44,522 nucleotides of DNA from an uncultured Ruminococcus sp. (GCA_900315975.1 ONBA01000021.1:1-44522), one strand, 5' to 3'. Counted from the first letter of the stretch, positions 33,678-40,979 are shown. Notes: generated by a model from the letters alone, not told the origin. Made by a program: numbers and translations.

Positions 33678-34433
33678 CTACTTATTGAGGAAATCCGTTA
33701 TCGTTCGTGTAACGGGTCGTTTTATCGTGCACGTCTTGTCTTTGCAGTTAGCACACCTTAGTGCCTGATTCGAGCCTTCCCAGAATCGCTCAGGATACTT
33801 CACAAACATATACTCCCAGTGTACTATTACAGCCGTTCCCATCGCAAAAAGTGTCCAGCCGTAAAAAGTGTTTACGAACAGCATCGGCGTGAACATGAAA
33901 AAGTGTCCCCAATCGTAGATACGGCAGTTAACACAGCATTTGTCCTGCTGCCCGAACGTCTGAAACGGACAAAATAACAGTATACATATGTAGTCGGAAA
34001 TAAAATATATCACTGTCAGCAGCAGCAGCTCAGGCTTGCCGATAAGTCCCGTAAAATAAAGTACCGCGAGCGCTCCGTTGAACAGTATCCAGAATACCAT
34101 GACACGCCATGCCTTCACATTCTCCTTGTGCACAAATTCAAGCAGCTTTTCCCGTGAATAGTTCTCCACCGGCACGTAGTTGGTGCGCCGTATCTTCCCC
34201 GCTCCCATCGACATTATCCGCGGCGGGAAAATGTGCAGAAGCATCAGTCCCATAAACACTGCCCACATTATATGCATGAAGTTTATCCCGCTTTTTACCG
34301 GCACTTCGGTCAGTCCGTAAAACCAGTCCCTGTCAGCAAGGTACATCAGTACCATCACTGTAAACGCTATTACCCTGCACCCGAATTTCACAAAGTAAAA
34401 TTTCATCTTATTCGTAGAAAAAATCTTCTCCAT
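33678..34433 (-). CDS. integral membrane protein with two Cys clusters
   Basis: This 251-residue protein has about six hydrophobic helices (starting near residues 10, 43, 105, 130 and 175). Two Cys groups face the same side, in DKCCVNCRIYDWGHF and ALRCANCKDKTCTIKR. They could bind metal or an iron-sulfur cluster. I do not recognise the family. Start 34433 has GGGGGA 8 nt upstream; the open frame continues 8 codons further without support. It is a single gene convergent with the AraC-type regulator. Confidence 0.6.
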   Translation of the reverse strand: MEKIFSTNKMKFYFVKFGCRVIAFTVMVLMYLADRDWFYGLTEVPVKSGINFMHIMWAVFMGLMLLHIFPPRIMSMGAGKIRRTNYVPVENYSREKLLEFVHKENVKAWRVMVFWILFNGALAVLYFTGLIGKPELLLLTVIYFISDYICILLFCPFQTFGQQDKCCVNCRIYDWGHFFMFTPMLFVNTFYGWTLFAMGTAVIVHWEYMFVKYPERFWEGSNQALRCANCKDKTCTIKRPVTRTITDFLNK

Positions 34434-34557
34434 ATGACCAGTCCCCCAAATGTACATTTACTCTATTATACTCCTTTTTACTCCCTATGTCAAAGCATTT
34501 TTGTTTCCTCTCTCCTTTTTTCCGACCCCTTTCTCTCTTTTTTCACCTTCATACCCA

Positions 34558-34586
34558 TTGACTTTTCTTCCTTTTTGTTATATAAT
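34558..34586 (+). promoter_or_regulatory. ssrA promoter
   Basis: TTGACT (34558-34563) and TATAAT (34581-34586) are spaced by 17 bp, about 40 bp upstream of the mature tmRNA 5' end. Confidence 0.8.
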
Positions 34587-34627
34587 ATATTTGCAGCACG
34601 GATTCCTCCCGTTTCTGCTCCACTTAT

Positions 34628-34997
34628 GGGGGCGTAAAGGTTTCGACGGGGGACCTGAAGTGCGATAAGCGAGCGGAGCTGCGGCGTACCTCCTTAATCT
34701 GCGCCACGTTTAAATATAAACGCAAGAAATAATATCACAGTTTCTAGAAATAGCGAACTGGTAGCTGCTTAAGTCAGCTTCTGTCCACCGGGTGAGTACC
34801 GCGGCTCCCGCTTGGGCATCGATTAGCGGTGAACGTCTGACGGAAGTGTCCGTGTCCGTCAGTTGTATTCGGACTACTCCTCTGGGCTGCCCGTTTACCG
34901 GCTACCCTCTGAGGGAATTTTAATAGGTAAAATACGCTCGTAGAAAGTTTCATGGACGGTCTTTCGGACAGGGGTTCAATTCCCCTCGCCTCCACCA
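34628..34997 (+). ncRNA. ssrA: transfer-messenger RNA (tmRNA)
   Basis: The 5' end GGGGGCGTAAAGGTTTCGACGGGG and the 3' end with T-arm GGTTCAATTCC and CTCGCCTCCACCA form the tRNA-Ala-like part of tmRNA, which rescues stalled ribosomes with SmpB. The tag reading frame starts at GCA (about 34721) and encodes ARNNITVSRNSELVAA before TAA, a 16-residue degradation tag ending in the usual small hydrophobic residues. The 3' end borders the region of mobile-element character downstream, and ssrA is a common integration target. Confidence 0.96.
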
Positions 34998-35026
34998 ATC
35001 AAAAATGCGTAACCGCAAAGGTTGCG

Positions 35027-35072
35027 AAAATCCCTAAATACCATGTAATAACGGTATTTAGGGATTTTGTTT
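35027..35072 (+). terminator. ssrA terminator
   Basis: The 16-bp inverted repeat AAAATCCCTAAATACC / GGTATTTAGGGATTTT with a 10-nt loop is followed by GTTTTA. It ends tmRNA transcription. Confidence 0.85.
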
Positions 35073-35171
35073 TATCTTGTTGTCCTGAAAAAGTTCGTGG
35101 GTTAAACGTGCAAATGACCGTGACCTACCTTAAATGATACCTATTCTCAGGAGCACACTTTCTCTTGAAAT

Positions 35172-35187
35172 TGATGGCGAAATGGCG
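35172..35187. repeat. 16-bp direct repeat, left copy
   Basis: TGATGGCGAAATGGCG occurs here and, exactly, at 40920-40935. The two bracket the WYL/XRE/AAA+ module. Candidate attachment or recombination sequence. Confidence 0.65.
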
Positions 35188-35268
35188 GAATGAATTCAAA
35201 CAAACAGACCAGATGATCGCTGTACTTGAATTCCGGTGTGAACGCTGAAAAATGATTCGTTCATGAAG

Positions 35269-35340
35269 AATCAAACGATTAGCATTCTGCACAATCAAAC
35301 CGGATGCTTTCTGTACAATCAGCCGAATGTTTTCAGAAAG
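35269..35340. repeat. three imperfect 24-bp tandem repeats upstream of the WYL gene
   Basis: Three units of 24 bp start AATCAAACG, AATCAAACC and AATCAGCCG and end CTGCAC, CTGTAC and AGAAAG. They sit directly before the regulator promoter, suggesting extra binding sites (iterons or an operator array). The rest of 34,998-35,392 holds the ssrA terminator, the 16-bp repeat and the promoter; no gene is seen. Confidence 0.6.
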
Positions 35341-35371
35341 ACACCCCTGTGTCCGGCTATGGTGTTATAAT
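35340..35371 (+). promoter_or_regulatory. WYL-gene promoter with inverted-repeat operator
   Basis: The perfect inverted repeat GACAC-CCCT-GTGTC (35340-35353) lies exactly 12 bp before TATAAT (35366-35371), where a -35 box would be; no TTGACA is present. The same layout with GACAG-CCAT-CTGTC occurs at 36386. Probably the site of the WYL regulator itself. Confidence 0.65.
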
Positions 35372-35392
35372 TAAGAAAAAAGGAGGATAGCT

Positions 35393-36364
35393 ATGGAACA
35401 TCAGAAACACGAAAGAATGCTGGAAATATTTTTCAGAGCATTGAAAGGCGAACACATCTCTCCCAAACAGCTTGCGGCAGAGTATCAGGTCTCAGTGAAA
35501 AGCATCAGTCGGAATATCGCAGAGATACAGGCTTTTCTGGCGGAACATCGGGAGCTGCTGCAAAATGCAGAGCTGCGTTATTCCCATAGAGACAAGGCAT
35601 ATCTGCTGACCAGTGATGAATTTTTGAAGAACCAGGAGTTGTTTGCCGTAATTAAGGTCTTGCTGGGGAGCAGGTGCTTTTCCAAGGAAGAGATCCTGAC
35701 CCTGATCGCTAAGATGAAAAAATTCACGACTGCCGAGGACAGAAAAAGCCTCGAAAACCTTATCAGAAAAGAGGTCTATCACTACCACGAGGTACGATCA
35801 GACTGCAATTCCGTGATAGACCGACTTTGGAGCATCGTGCAGGCAATTGAGCAAAAACATATTCTGACAATCACCTACTTCAAAATGGATCGAACGGAGA
35901 TCAGGCGCAGGATCAAGCCTGCTGCTGTGATGTTCAGTGAGTATTATTTCTATTTGATCGCCTATGAAGCCGATGACGAGACTTACCAGGCAAAGCATTT
36001 TCGTATTGACCGCATCACTGCTCTATCAGCAAGCCGTGAAAAATTCCAGCTTGACGCCCCACACAGCTTTGATGAGGGCAATTTGCGAGAACGAAACCAG
36101 TTCATGTTTCCAGGCAAGCCGATCACAGTGCGATTCTCGTTTTCGGGACTTTCCGTTCAGGCAGTTCTCGACCGCCTGCCAACTGCAAGAATCATTGAAA
36201 AGAACGGAGACAAGTTTATTCTGGAAGCTGAGGTCAATGACGGCAGAGGGCTGATGATGTATCTGCTTTCACAGGGAGCATGGGTAAAAGTACTGTCACC
36301 GAATGACTTTGCCGATGAAATGAAAGCAGAAATCGAGAAAATGCACCGGCTGTATCAGGAATAA
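35393..36364 (+). CDS. WYL-domain transcriptional regulator
   Basis: This 323-residue regulator has an N-terminal winged helix-turn-helix (about 5-60; SPKQLAAEYQVSVKSISRNIAEIQ) and a central WYL domain (about 145-220; ILTITYFKMDRTEIRRRIKPAAVMF, with FRIDRI after it). A C-terminal WCX-type domain follows (about 235-320; LSQGAWVKVLSPNDFADEM). WYL proteins sense ligands, often nucleic acids or nucleotides, and several control phage-defence islands. An AGGAGGATAG ribosome binding site is present. It is the first gene of the mobile region, and its promoter carries an inverted repeat shared with the next promoter. Confidence 0.9.
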   Translation: MEHQKHERMLEIFFRALKGEHISPKQLAAEYQVSVKSISRNIAEIQAFLAEHRELLQNAELRYSHRDKAYLLTSDEFLKNQELFAVIKVLLGSRCFSKEEILTLIAKMKKFTTAEDRKSLENLIRKEVYHYHEVRSDCNSVIDRLWSIVQAIEQKHILTITYFKMDRTEIRRRIKPAAVMFSEYYFYLIAYEADDETYQAKHFRIDRITALSASREKFQLDAPHSFDEGNLRERNQFMFPGKPITVRFSFSGLSVQAVLDRLPTARIIEKNGDKFILEAEVNDGRGLMMYLLSQGAWVKVLSPNDFADEMKAEIEKMHRLYQE

Positions 36365-36385
36365 ATTGTAAATATATTATGAACA

Positions 36386-36417
36386 GACAGCCATCTGTCC
36401 GGTATGACTGTTATAAT
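36386..36417 (+). promoter_or_regulatory. second promoter with the WYL-type operator
   Basis: GACAG-CCAT-CTGTC (36386-36399) lies 12 bp before TATAAT (36412-36417). Compared with the WYL gene promoter, the variable base pair in the repeat changes on both arms together (C/G to G/C), which supports recognition as a palindrome. Confidence 0.65.
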
Positions 36418-36452
36418 GAAATCATAGGGTTAGAGTAGGAGGAGTCATAAAA

Positions 36453-36617
36453 TTGAAGAAAAAATGGTTAGACGAGGATCGTAAATGTAAATGTGAGAGC
36501 TGTGGAAGAATCGTCCCGGAAGATCATTTGAAATGGGACAATGATCTTGGATATTGCGAGGAATGTTACCATGAAATCAAAGAATATGACGATTCTGAAT
36601 CTCAGCAATCTTCCTGA
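36453..36617 (+). CDS. small zinc-ribbon protein
   Basis: This 54-residue protein, begun by TTG, has AGGAGGAGT 7 nt upstream. It has two metal-binding knuckles, KCKCESCGR (residues 11-19) and YCEECY (34-39), and an acidic C-terminus. It follows the second WYL-type promoter and overlaps the 3' end of the convergent XRE gene by 16 nt. The function is unknown; the knuckles resemble those of the amidoligase gene further right. Support comes from the ribosome binding site, promoter and cysteine pattern. Confidence 0.7.
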   Translation: MKKKWLDEDRKCKCESCGRIVPEDHLKWDNDLGYCEECYHEIKEYDDSESQQSS

Positions 36618-36883
36618 TCTGCGATCGGGATCGTATCATCTATCAGATCTGTGATCGGAACTGACAGGACACGAGCAAGAGCCACAAGCTCAATATCAGT
36701 GACAAATCGATCACCGTTCTCAATACGGCGGATAAAATGATGATCCACATCAAATCCTGCTATCTGCATCATTCGGGCGAGTTGCCGCTGTGAGATATCT
36801 TTTTTGTGGCGAAGAGCAGTAAGTCTCTTTCCTGTAATATTGTTGCACCCATCTTTTGTTTTTAGTTTAAACATAGCACTCAT
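36602..36883 (-). CDS. XRE/Cro-C1 helix-turn-helix regulator
   Basis: This 93-residue protein contains a lambda-repressor-like helix-turn-helix (about 18-78; GKRLTALRHKKDISQRQLARMM, HHFIRRIENGDRFVTDIELVALARVL). It probably represses the divergent operon beginning at 37005, whose promoter is flanked by matching inverted sequences. The start is ambiguous. ATG 36883 is almost touching AGGCAGGA, and ATG 36874 (three codons later) has better spacing. Confidence 0.85.
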   Translation of the reverse strand: MSAMFKLKTKDGCNNITGKRLTALRHKKDISQRQLARMMQIAGFDVDHHFIRRIENGDRFVTDIELVALARVLSVPITDLIDDTIPIADQEDC

Positions 36884-36910
36884 TCCTGCCTAAAGAAGTT
36901 TTTGATTTTT

Positions 36911-36980
36911 GGTAAATAGTGATTGACATTTTCTATATTATATGCTATAATTGTGTTAATGTTGGTATACACTATTTACC
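36911..36980 (+). promoter_or_regulatory. promoter of the AAA+ operon flanked by inverted operator sites
   Basis: A perfect TTGACA (36923-36928) and TATAAT (36946-36951) with a 17-bp spacer lie between GGTAAATAGTG (36911-36921) and its exact complement CACTATTTACC (36970-36980). A strong promoter enclosed by two repressor half-sites is typical of XRE control. Confidence 0.8.
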
Positions 36981-37004
36981 AGCTTTTGATTGGAGGATAT
37001 TATT

Positions 37005-37205
37005 ATGGGAAAGATGATGCTCAGAAAGATAGACAAGAAATGTGCTCTCTGCAGGAACTGGAACGGTGCCATGGGCAGCACCACGATCCAGCCGAAGCTG
37101 GGTGGCAATTTTCAGGTAGAGACAACTGAAAAGCAGACCTGCTATGAACGTACAAGCCAGACTGCGGCGAATTTCTCATGTCCGAAGTTTGTGCCGAGAT
37201 ATTAA
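37005..37205 (+). CDS. small Cys-containing protein
   Basis: This 66-residue protein has four cysteines in a CxxC (CALC, 13-16) plus two single positions (TCYE, SCPKF), suggesting a metal-binding or redox site. GGAGG lies 8 nt before ATG 37005. It is the first gene of the XRE-controlled operon. I do not recognise the family. Confidence 0.7.
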   Translation: MGKMMLRKIDKKCALCRNWNGAMGSTTIQPKLGGNFQVETTEKQTCYERTSQTAANFSCPKFVPRY

Positions 37206-37241
37206 ATCTCGTAAAGAATAGTTCAGAATGGAGGCTGCTTA

Positions 37242-38192
37242 ATGCCATTGATACCACAAGATAACAGTGTGAAAACAACTAAATCAGATCCGCAGCAAAT
37301 GGTGTTTCAGGTCACATCTCCCAAATTCAGCATTTCGGAACTGATCCTATCCAAAGAAACATTTGATGAGATCGAAACTGTTATAAAAGCTCAGGAATAC
37401 TGGAATATAGTTTTTGAGGAATGGAATCTGAAATCTGTGATGAAGCAGCGGCGGAATCTGTTCATAAACTTGTTTGGTGAACCTGGAACCGGTAAGACTA
37501 TGGCGGCACACGCAATAGCCAATGAGCTTCACAAGCAGTTGATATGCGTGAACTATGCGGACATTGAGTCCAAGTATGTCGGCGAAACAAGCAAAAATCT
37601 TACCAAGCTGTTTCACGATGCGCTCGATCAGGACGTTATCATATTTTTTGATGAAGCAGATGCGCTTCTCAGCAAGCGTGTTACAAATATGTCAAGTTCC
37701 ACCGATGTAAGCGTGAACCAGACACGTTCTGTTCTGCTCACTTTGCTGAACGACTATACAGGTATGGTGATTTTTGCAACGAACTTTATCAGCAACTACG
37801 ATCCTGCTTTTATGCGGCGAATACAGTTCCATATAAAGTTTGATCTTCCCGATGAAAAGCTAAGATGCAAGCTGTGGCGGAGGTACATACCTGCTGAAAT
37901 GCCGACCGATTCTGATATTTCAGTACTTGCTGAAAAGTATAGCGAAGTAAGCGGAAGCGATATTTCCAATGCAGTTCTGAAAGCTGCTCTTAAAGCTGCC
38001 AAAGACGGCGCACAGACCGTAAAGCAGGAATATTTTGAAGATGCGGTCAGCCGGATAATTCAGAGTAAACAGGCAAACCGTAATATCGACAGCAGTGATA
38101 TGAAGATCACCAAAACAGAAGTCGTTCCGGAATCAGAGGTTCCGGCTGACATAGTAAAAAAAGCAAATGAAAAACGAGGAGGATTATCATGA
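37242..38192 (+). CDS. AAA+ ATPase of the FtsH/Vps4-like type
   Basis: This 316-residue ATPase has an N-terminal region (1-70), then a classic AAA core: Walker A GEPGTGKT (79-86), pore-loop-like KYVGET, Walker B IIFFDEAD (133-140), sensor 1 Asn181, Arg fingers near R192-R193 and a small helical lid (about 205-275). The classical-AAA core suggests a hexameric remodelling or unfolding machine. There is no protease domain and no membrane segment. The C-terminal tail contains TEVVPESEVPADIVKKA, which resembles the tails of two small membrane proteins in the same operon. It overlaps the next gene by 4 nt and has a GGAGG ribosome binding site. Confidence 0.85.
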   Translation: MPLIPQDNSVKTTKSDPQQMVFQVTSPKFSISELILSKETFDEIETVIKAQEYWNIVFEEWNLKSVMKQRRNLFINLFGEPGTGKTMAAHAIANELHKQLICVNYADIESKYVGETSKNLTKLFHDALDQDVIIFFDEADALLSKRVTNMSSSTDVSVNQTRSVLLTLLNDYTGMVIFATNFISNYDPAFMRRIQFHIKFDLPDEKLRCKLWRRYIPAEMPTDSDISVLAEKYSEVSGSDISNAVLKAALKAAKDGAQTVKQEYFEDAVSRIIQSKQANRNIDSSDMKITKTEVVPESEVPADIVKKANEKRGGLS

Positions 38193-38560
38193 TTCTATTT
38201 ACCGCATTGGCAGCGATAGGCGCTGCAACAGTTCTGGTCACTCTGCTTGACTACTTTTACGATGATATTATATTATGGTTGAAGCAGGTCGGAGAGATCG
38301 CAAAGCAGAAAATTCAGGGCGTTCTGATTGGCTGCAAGACATTCATAAATGTTGGAAAAGCTGTTCTCAAAGCTGCAAGCAAGGAAATATCTAAGAACTA
38401 TTCCAAGATAGGCGATCAGTGGCAGGTAACAGAAGTTGAGCGCACAGTCAGTGCGGACAAGGTTCCTGAAGAGATCTATCAGCAGGCAGAAAGCACAAGA
38501 AGCGATATACTTGAACTTACAGAGGATATTGAGGCACAGCTTCTCAAGAATTATCAGTGA
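38189..38560 (+). CDS. small membrane protein with shared C-terminal motif
   Basis: This 123-residue protein has one N-terminal membrane helix (about 3-20), then an amphipathic, Lys-rich helical segment (30-72) and a C-terminal tail EISKNYSKIGDQWQVTEVE followed by RTVSADKVPEEIYQQA. The tail resembles those of the AAA+ ATPase and the protein at 39003-39449. It is coupled to the ATPase gene by overlap. I do not recognise the family; a substrate or membrane adaptor of the ATPase is plausible. Confidence 0.75.
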   Translation: MILFTALAAIGAATVLVTLLDYFYDDIILWLKQVGEIAKQKIQGVLIGCKTFINVGKAVLKAASKEISKNYSKIGDQWQVTEVERTVSADKVPEEIYQQAESTRSDILELTEDIEAQLLKNYQ

Positions 38561-38568
38561 GGCGGGCT

Positions 38569-39000
38569 ATGGCAAGAAGTAAGTTTTTTGACGACCTTGA
38601 AGCACTTTTCAGCAGCGGCGATAATTCAGCACGCAAAAAAGTAAAGCCATTCACATGGAATGACTTTCTGAAAAAAACAGGCGACGACCTTGATAATAGG
38701 CTGATTGCACACGCTAAAAAGGAAGGTCTGCTCTATGTAGGCGGAAAGTGCAGGTTTACTGCAACTGCTGATGAGAATAATGCAGAGGAATTTATAGTGA
38801 ACGTTGATGCAGAGCTTTACTACAAGGATCAGTTCAAGGCGGATAAGAATTTCCAGCTTTATCCGCTCCATACGGAAAAGCCGTTTTCGGCATTTGATAT
38901 GAACGATGTGGAAACCGCAGAGCAGCTTGAAAAGTTGAAATCAGAGCAATTTGAAATGACGGTGGCAGCACCGCAGATTAAAACAGACACGGAGGAGTAA
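38569..39000 (+). CDS. hypothetical soluble protein of the AAA+ operon
   Basis: This 143-residue protein has no membrane segment or known motif. It looks mixed alpha/beta (KFFDDLEALFSSG, FTWNDFLKKTGDDLDNRLI, FIVNVDAELYYKDQF) with an acidic tail. ATG 38569 has GAGG 6 nt upstream; a GTG start 12 nt earlier overlaps the previous stop and is less likely. It lies within the tightly spaced operon. Confidence 0.7.
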   Translation: MARSKFFDDLEALFSSGDNSARKKVKPFTWNDFLKKTGDDLDNRLIAHAKKEGLLYVGGKCRFTATADENNAEEFIVNVDAELYYKDQFKADKNFQLYPLHTEKPFSAFDMNDVETAEQLEKLKSEQFEMTVAAPQIKTDTEE

Positions 39001-39002
39001 TT

Positions 39003-39449
39003 ATGGGACTTTTTACAAAAATTGGACAAGCACTTGATAAGGTATTTGCAATGATCGCACAGCTTACAAAAAAGCTCGCAAAGTTTATCATAAATAATCT
39101 GCGTAAGGTCGCAATGACGATAGGAAAATTCTTCACCCTGCTTACGCAGTGGCTTGACAAGGCTATGAACTATGTTGCAGCAACCTTCAATGTCATTGTT
39201 GATGGCGTGCAGACATTCCTGAAAAAGGTTGGCGACGAGTATCAGGAAATATCCTACAACTACACACAGCAGCAGGACGGCTCATTCATGAAGAATACAG
39301 TTGTGAGACAGACCTTTGTTTCTGAGGACGAGATACCTGCCGATATAAAGCAGCTTGCCGCACAGATGGAAGAAGGCAATATGGTGGATATGTCGCAGAA
39401 TACCGCCCAGAAGCAGGAATATGCCTGCAATACACTGTCAATTGCATAA
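39003..39449 (+). CDS. amphipathic/membrane-associated protein with shared C-terminal motif
   Basis: This 148-residue protein begins with about 80 residues of helical, Lys-rich amphipathic sequence (LTKKLAKFIINNLRKVAMTIG, TLLTQWLDKAMNYVAATF). The tail then reads YQEISYNYTQQQDGSF followed by RQTFVSEDEIPADIKQLAA. The tail matches those of the AAA+ ATPase and the 123-residue protein in order and spacing. GGAGGAG precedes the start. Unknown family; the helical first half suggests membrane binding or oligomerisation. Confidence 0.75.
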   Translation: MGLFTKIGQALDKVFAMIAQLTKKLAKFIINNLRKVAMTIGKFFTLLTQWLDKAMNYVAATFNVIVDGVQTFLKKVGDEYQEISYNYTQQQDGSFMKNTVVRQTFVSEDEIPADIKQLAAQMEEGNMVDMSQNTAQKQEYACNTLSIA

Positions 39450-39461
39450 GGAGAGCGTAGC

Positions 39462-40535
39462 ATGGGCTTTATAATACTTATATTTATCATAGTTCCCCTT
39501 ATCCTGCTTATAAAAAAGGGTTCTCCTGCCGTAAAGCAGTATAAAAACCTTATTGTGTACATTATAAAAGTAATAGTAGGTATGTTCATCATAGGAATAC
39601 CTTTGGAACTTTTCAAAGCAAGTCCTGATACTAATAGTACAATTTTTAAATTATATCTGATTGGTGCGGCGGCTTTCTTTGTAATACGAATATTAACATA
39701 TAAAACCAGAGTGAACCGATATATCAGTGAGTATCTTGTTGGAGTTGTGGCAGATAACAGCCGAACAAATCAGCTTACAGAAGCATCATTTTTCAGCCAA
39801 CCCAAGACAAAAGTATTATTGGACGAAAGAGTAAAAGTCGGTGGTCAGACAAGCTATCAGTTTATGCAGAACTGTCTGCGTGAAAATGTCCTCAGCGCAT
39901 TTAAATATAATTTCCAGCGTGAATTATATGACGGTGGAAATGAAGCTAAGGACAGAGTATTCTTCCGCTATGAATTTCATAATTATGATCTCTACTTGGA
40001 AGAACAGGGCATGGACTTCATAGATACTCTCGAAAGTTTCAATATCGTTAAGAGCGGATTTTTATATGTTGAAAATGAAGCTCTTTTCTCCGCAGCCTTT
40101 TTCAGCAAAGAGATTTTTGAACGAATGAAAGCGGAATTTGTACCGTTCCTTGCTAAGGATCCAAAGCTGTCAGATGTTCCGTTTACATTGGATTTTCTCT
40201 GGAGAACGATGTATCAGCAGGAAACCCTCAATGCTTATATAGAAAAAGATGCCCTTGATATGCTTGCCTCAGACAAAGATCTGTTTGAAGAAGAGTTCGT
40301 TAATTTGTATTCCGGCGTTGCAATGGAGGAAATCAATAATTCTGTCGATAGCGGCAGGCTAAATGTTATCCCGAATCCAAACGATAACAATAAACAGGCG
40401 TATCTGCTTAATCATGCTGACGAAAATGGCATTATCAAGGAGGAATTTGGCATGAGCGCTGAAAAACACCGTGTTACACTTGATCTTGACCTCGACTCAA
40501 ATCAGCTTGATGATCTTGAAGGCTGTCCGGCTTGA
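39462..40535 (+). CDS. hypothetical membrane protein of the AAA+ operon
   Basis: This 357-residue protein has three N-terminal hydrophobic helices (about 2-19, 28-49 and 62-83). A long soluble domain follows (about 95-340) with no recognised motif, ending in an acidic stretch. AAGGAGAG lies before ATG. It is the largest membrane member of the operon and may form the membrane platform for the AAA+ ATPase; that role is inference. Confidence 0.7.
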   Translation: MGFIILIFIIVPLILLIKKGSPAVKQYKNLIVYIIKVIVGMFIIGIPLELFKASPDTNSTIFKLYLIGAAAFFVIRILTYKTRVNRYISEYLVGVVADNSRTNQLTEASFFSQPKTKVLLDERVKVGGQTSYQFMQNCLRENVLSAFKYNFQRELYDGGNEAKDRVFFRYEFHNYDLYLEEQGMDFIDTLESFNIVKSGFLYVENEALFSAAFFSKEIFERMKAEFVPFLAKDPKLSDVPFTLDFLWRTMYQQETLNAYIEKDALDMLASDKDLFEEEFVNLYSGVAMEEINNSVDSGRLNVIPNPNDNNKQAYLLNHADENGIIKEEFGMSAEKHRVTLDLDLDSNQLDDLEGCPA

Positions 40536-40553
40536 TGCGAAGAAAGGTTTATC

Positions 40554-40661
40554 ATGAGAAGATATCTGAAAATACTTGCTGTATCGTGTATCATTAAGAC
40601 AATGATATGCTGTATTCTCCTTATCCTTGATAATCGGCATACAACATCCGATAACACATAA
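40554..40661 (+). CDS. 35-residue hydrophobic peptide
   Basis: This short frame has AAAGG 7 nt before ATG and encodes one hydrophobic helix (KILAVSCIIKTMICCILLIL) with a basic start and polar end. It follows the last gene of the AAA+ operon by 18 nt. A small membrane peptide or toxin-like product is possible; evidence is the ribosome binding site and context only. Confidence 0.45.
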   Translation: MRRYLKILAVSCIIKTMICCILLILDNRHTTSDNT

Positions 40662-40919
40662 TAATAGATGCCCTACACGGGCAGTGGCACTCCGTGCAGG
40701 CAGCTGCGCTGAGCTATGCCACCGTTCCTCCCTTACGGTCGTCACAGTGTCAGCCCTAACGGGCGTTCAATTATTGGGAGTATTTATTTTTAGTAGTGTT
40801 TTTTCTTATAATCTCACGACTATATATAATCTATTTTAATTTATATATTATACATTACTATATATTCTTATTAACCTATATAAGATCAAGAATATATATA
40901 TTACTCTTTCATTAAAATC
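40662..40919. other. gene-free stretch with palindromes and a very A+T-rich tract
   Basis: The first part (40,670-40,770) is G+C-rich with short inverted repeats (CACGG-GCAGTGGCACT-CCGTG; GCCC-TAAC-GGGC). The second (about 40,780-40,920) is strongly A+T-rich with many TATATA tracts. The combination resembles a replication or transfer origin or a recombination locus, but no specific motif is recognised. Confidence 0.35.
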
Positions 40920-40935
40920 TGATGGCGAAATGGCG
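40920..40935. repeat. 16-bp direct repeat, right copy
   Basis: TGATGGCGAAATGGCG is identical to 35172-35187 and is followed at once by a terminator hairpin beginning AATCCCTA. Confidence 0.65.
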
Positions 40936-40941
40936 AAAACG

Positions 40942-40979
40942 AATCCCTATGAGAAATTGATCTCATAGGGATTTTTTTG
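40942..40979 (+). terminator. terminator downstream of the AAA+ module
   Basis: AATCCCTATGAGA / TCTCATAGGGATT (loop AATTGA) is followed by TTTTTG. It is a strong intrinsic terminator on the plus strand. Confidence 0.88.

Noticed and set aside
35269..35340. Possible CRISPR array
   Set aside because: The 24-bp units are directly adjacent, imperfect and without spacers, and no cas gene is present.
36602..37205. Toxin-antitoxin pair made of the XRE protein and the 66-residue Cys protein
   Set aside because: The genes are divergent rather than in one operon, and the Cys protein has no toxin motif; repressor control of the AAA+ operon explains the layout better.
40670..40770. Possible tRNA or structured RNA in the G+C-rich palindromic stretch
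   Set aside because: No cloverleaf, T-loop or known riboswitch core could be traced; only short palindromes are present.
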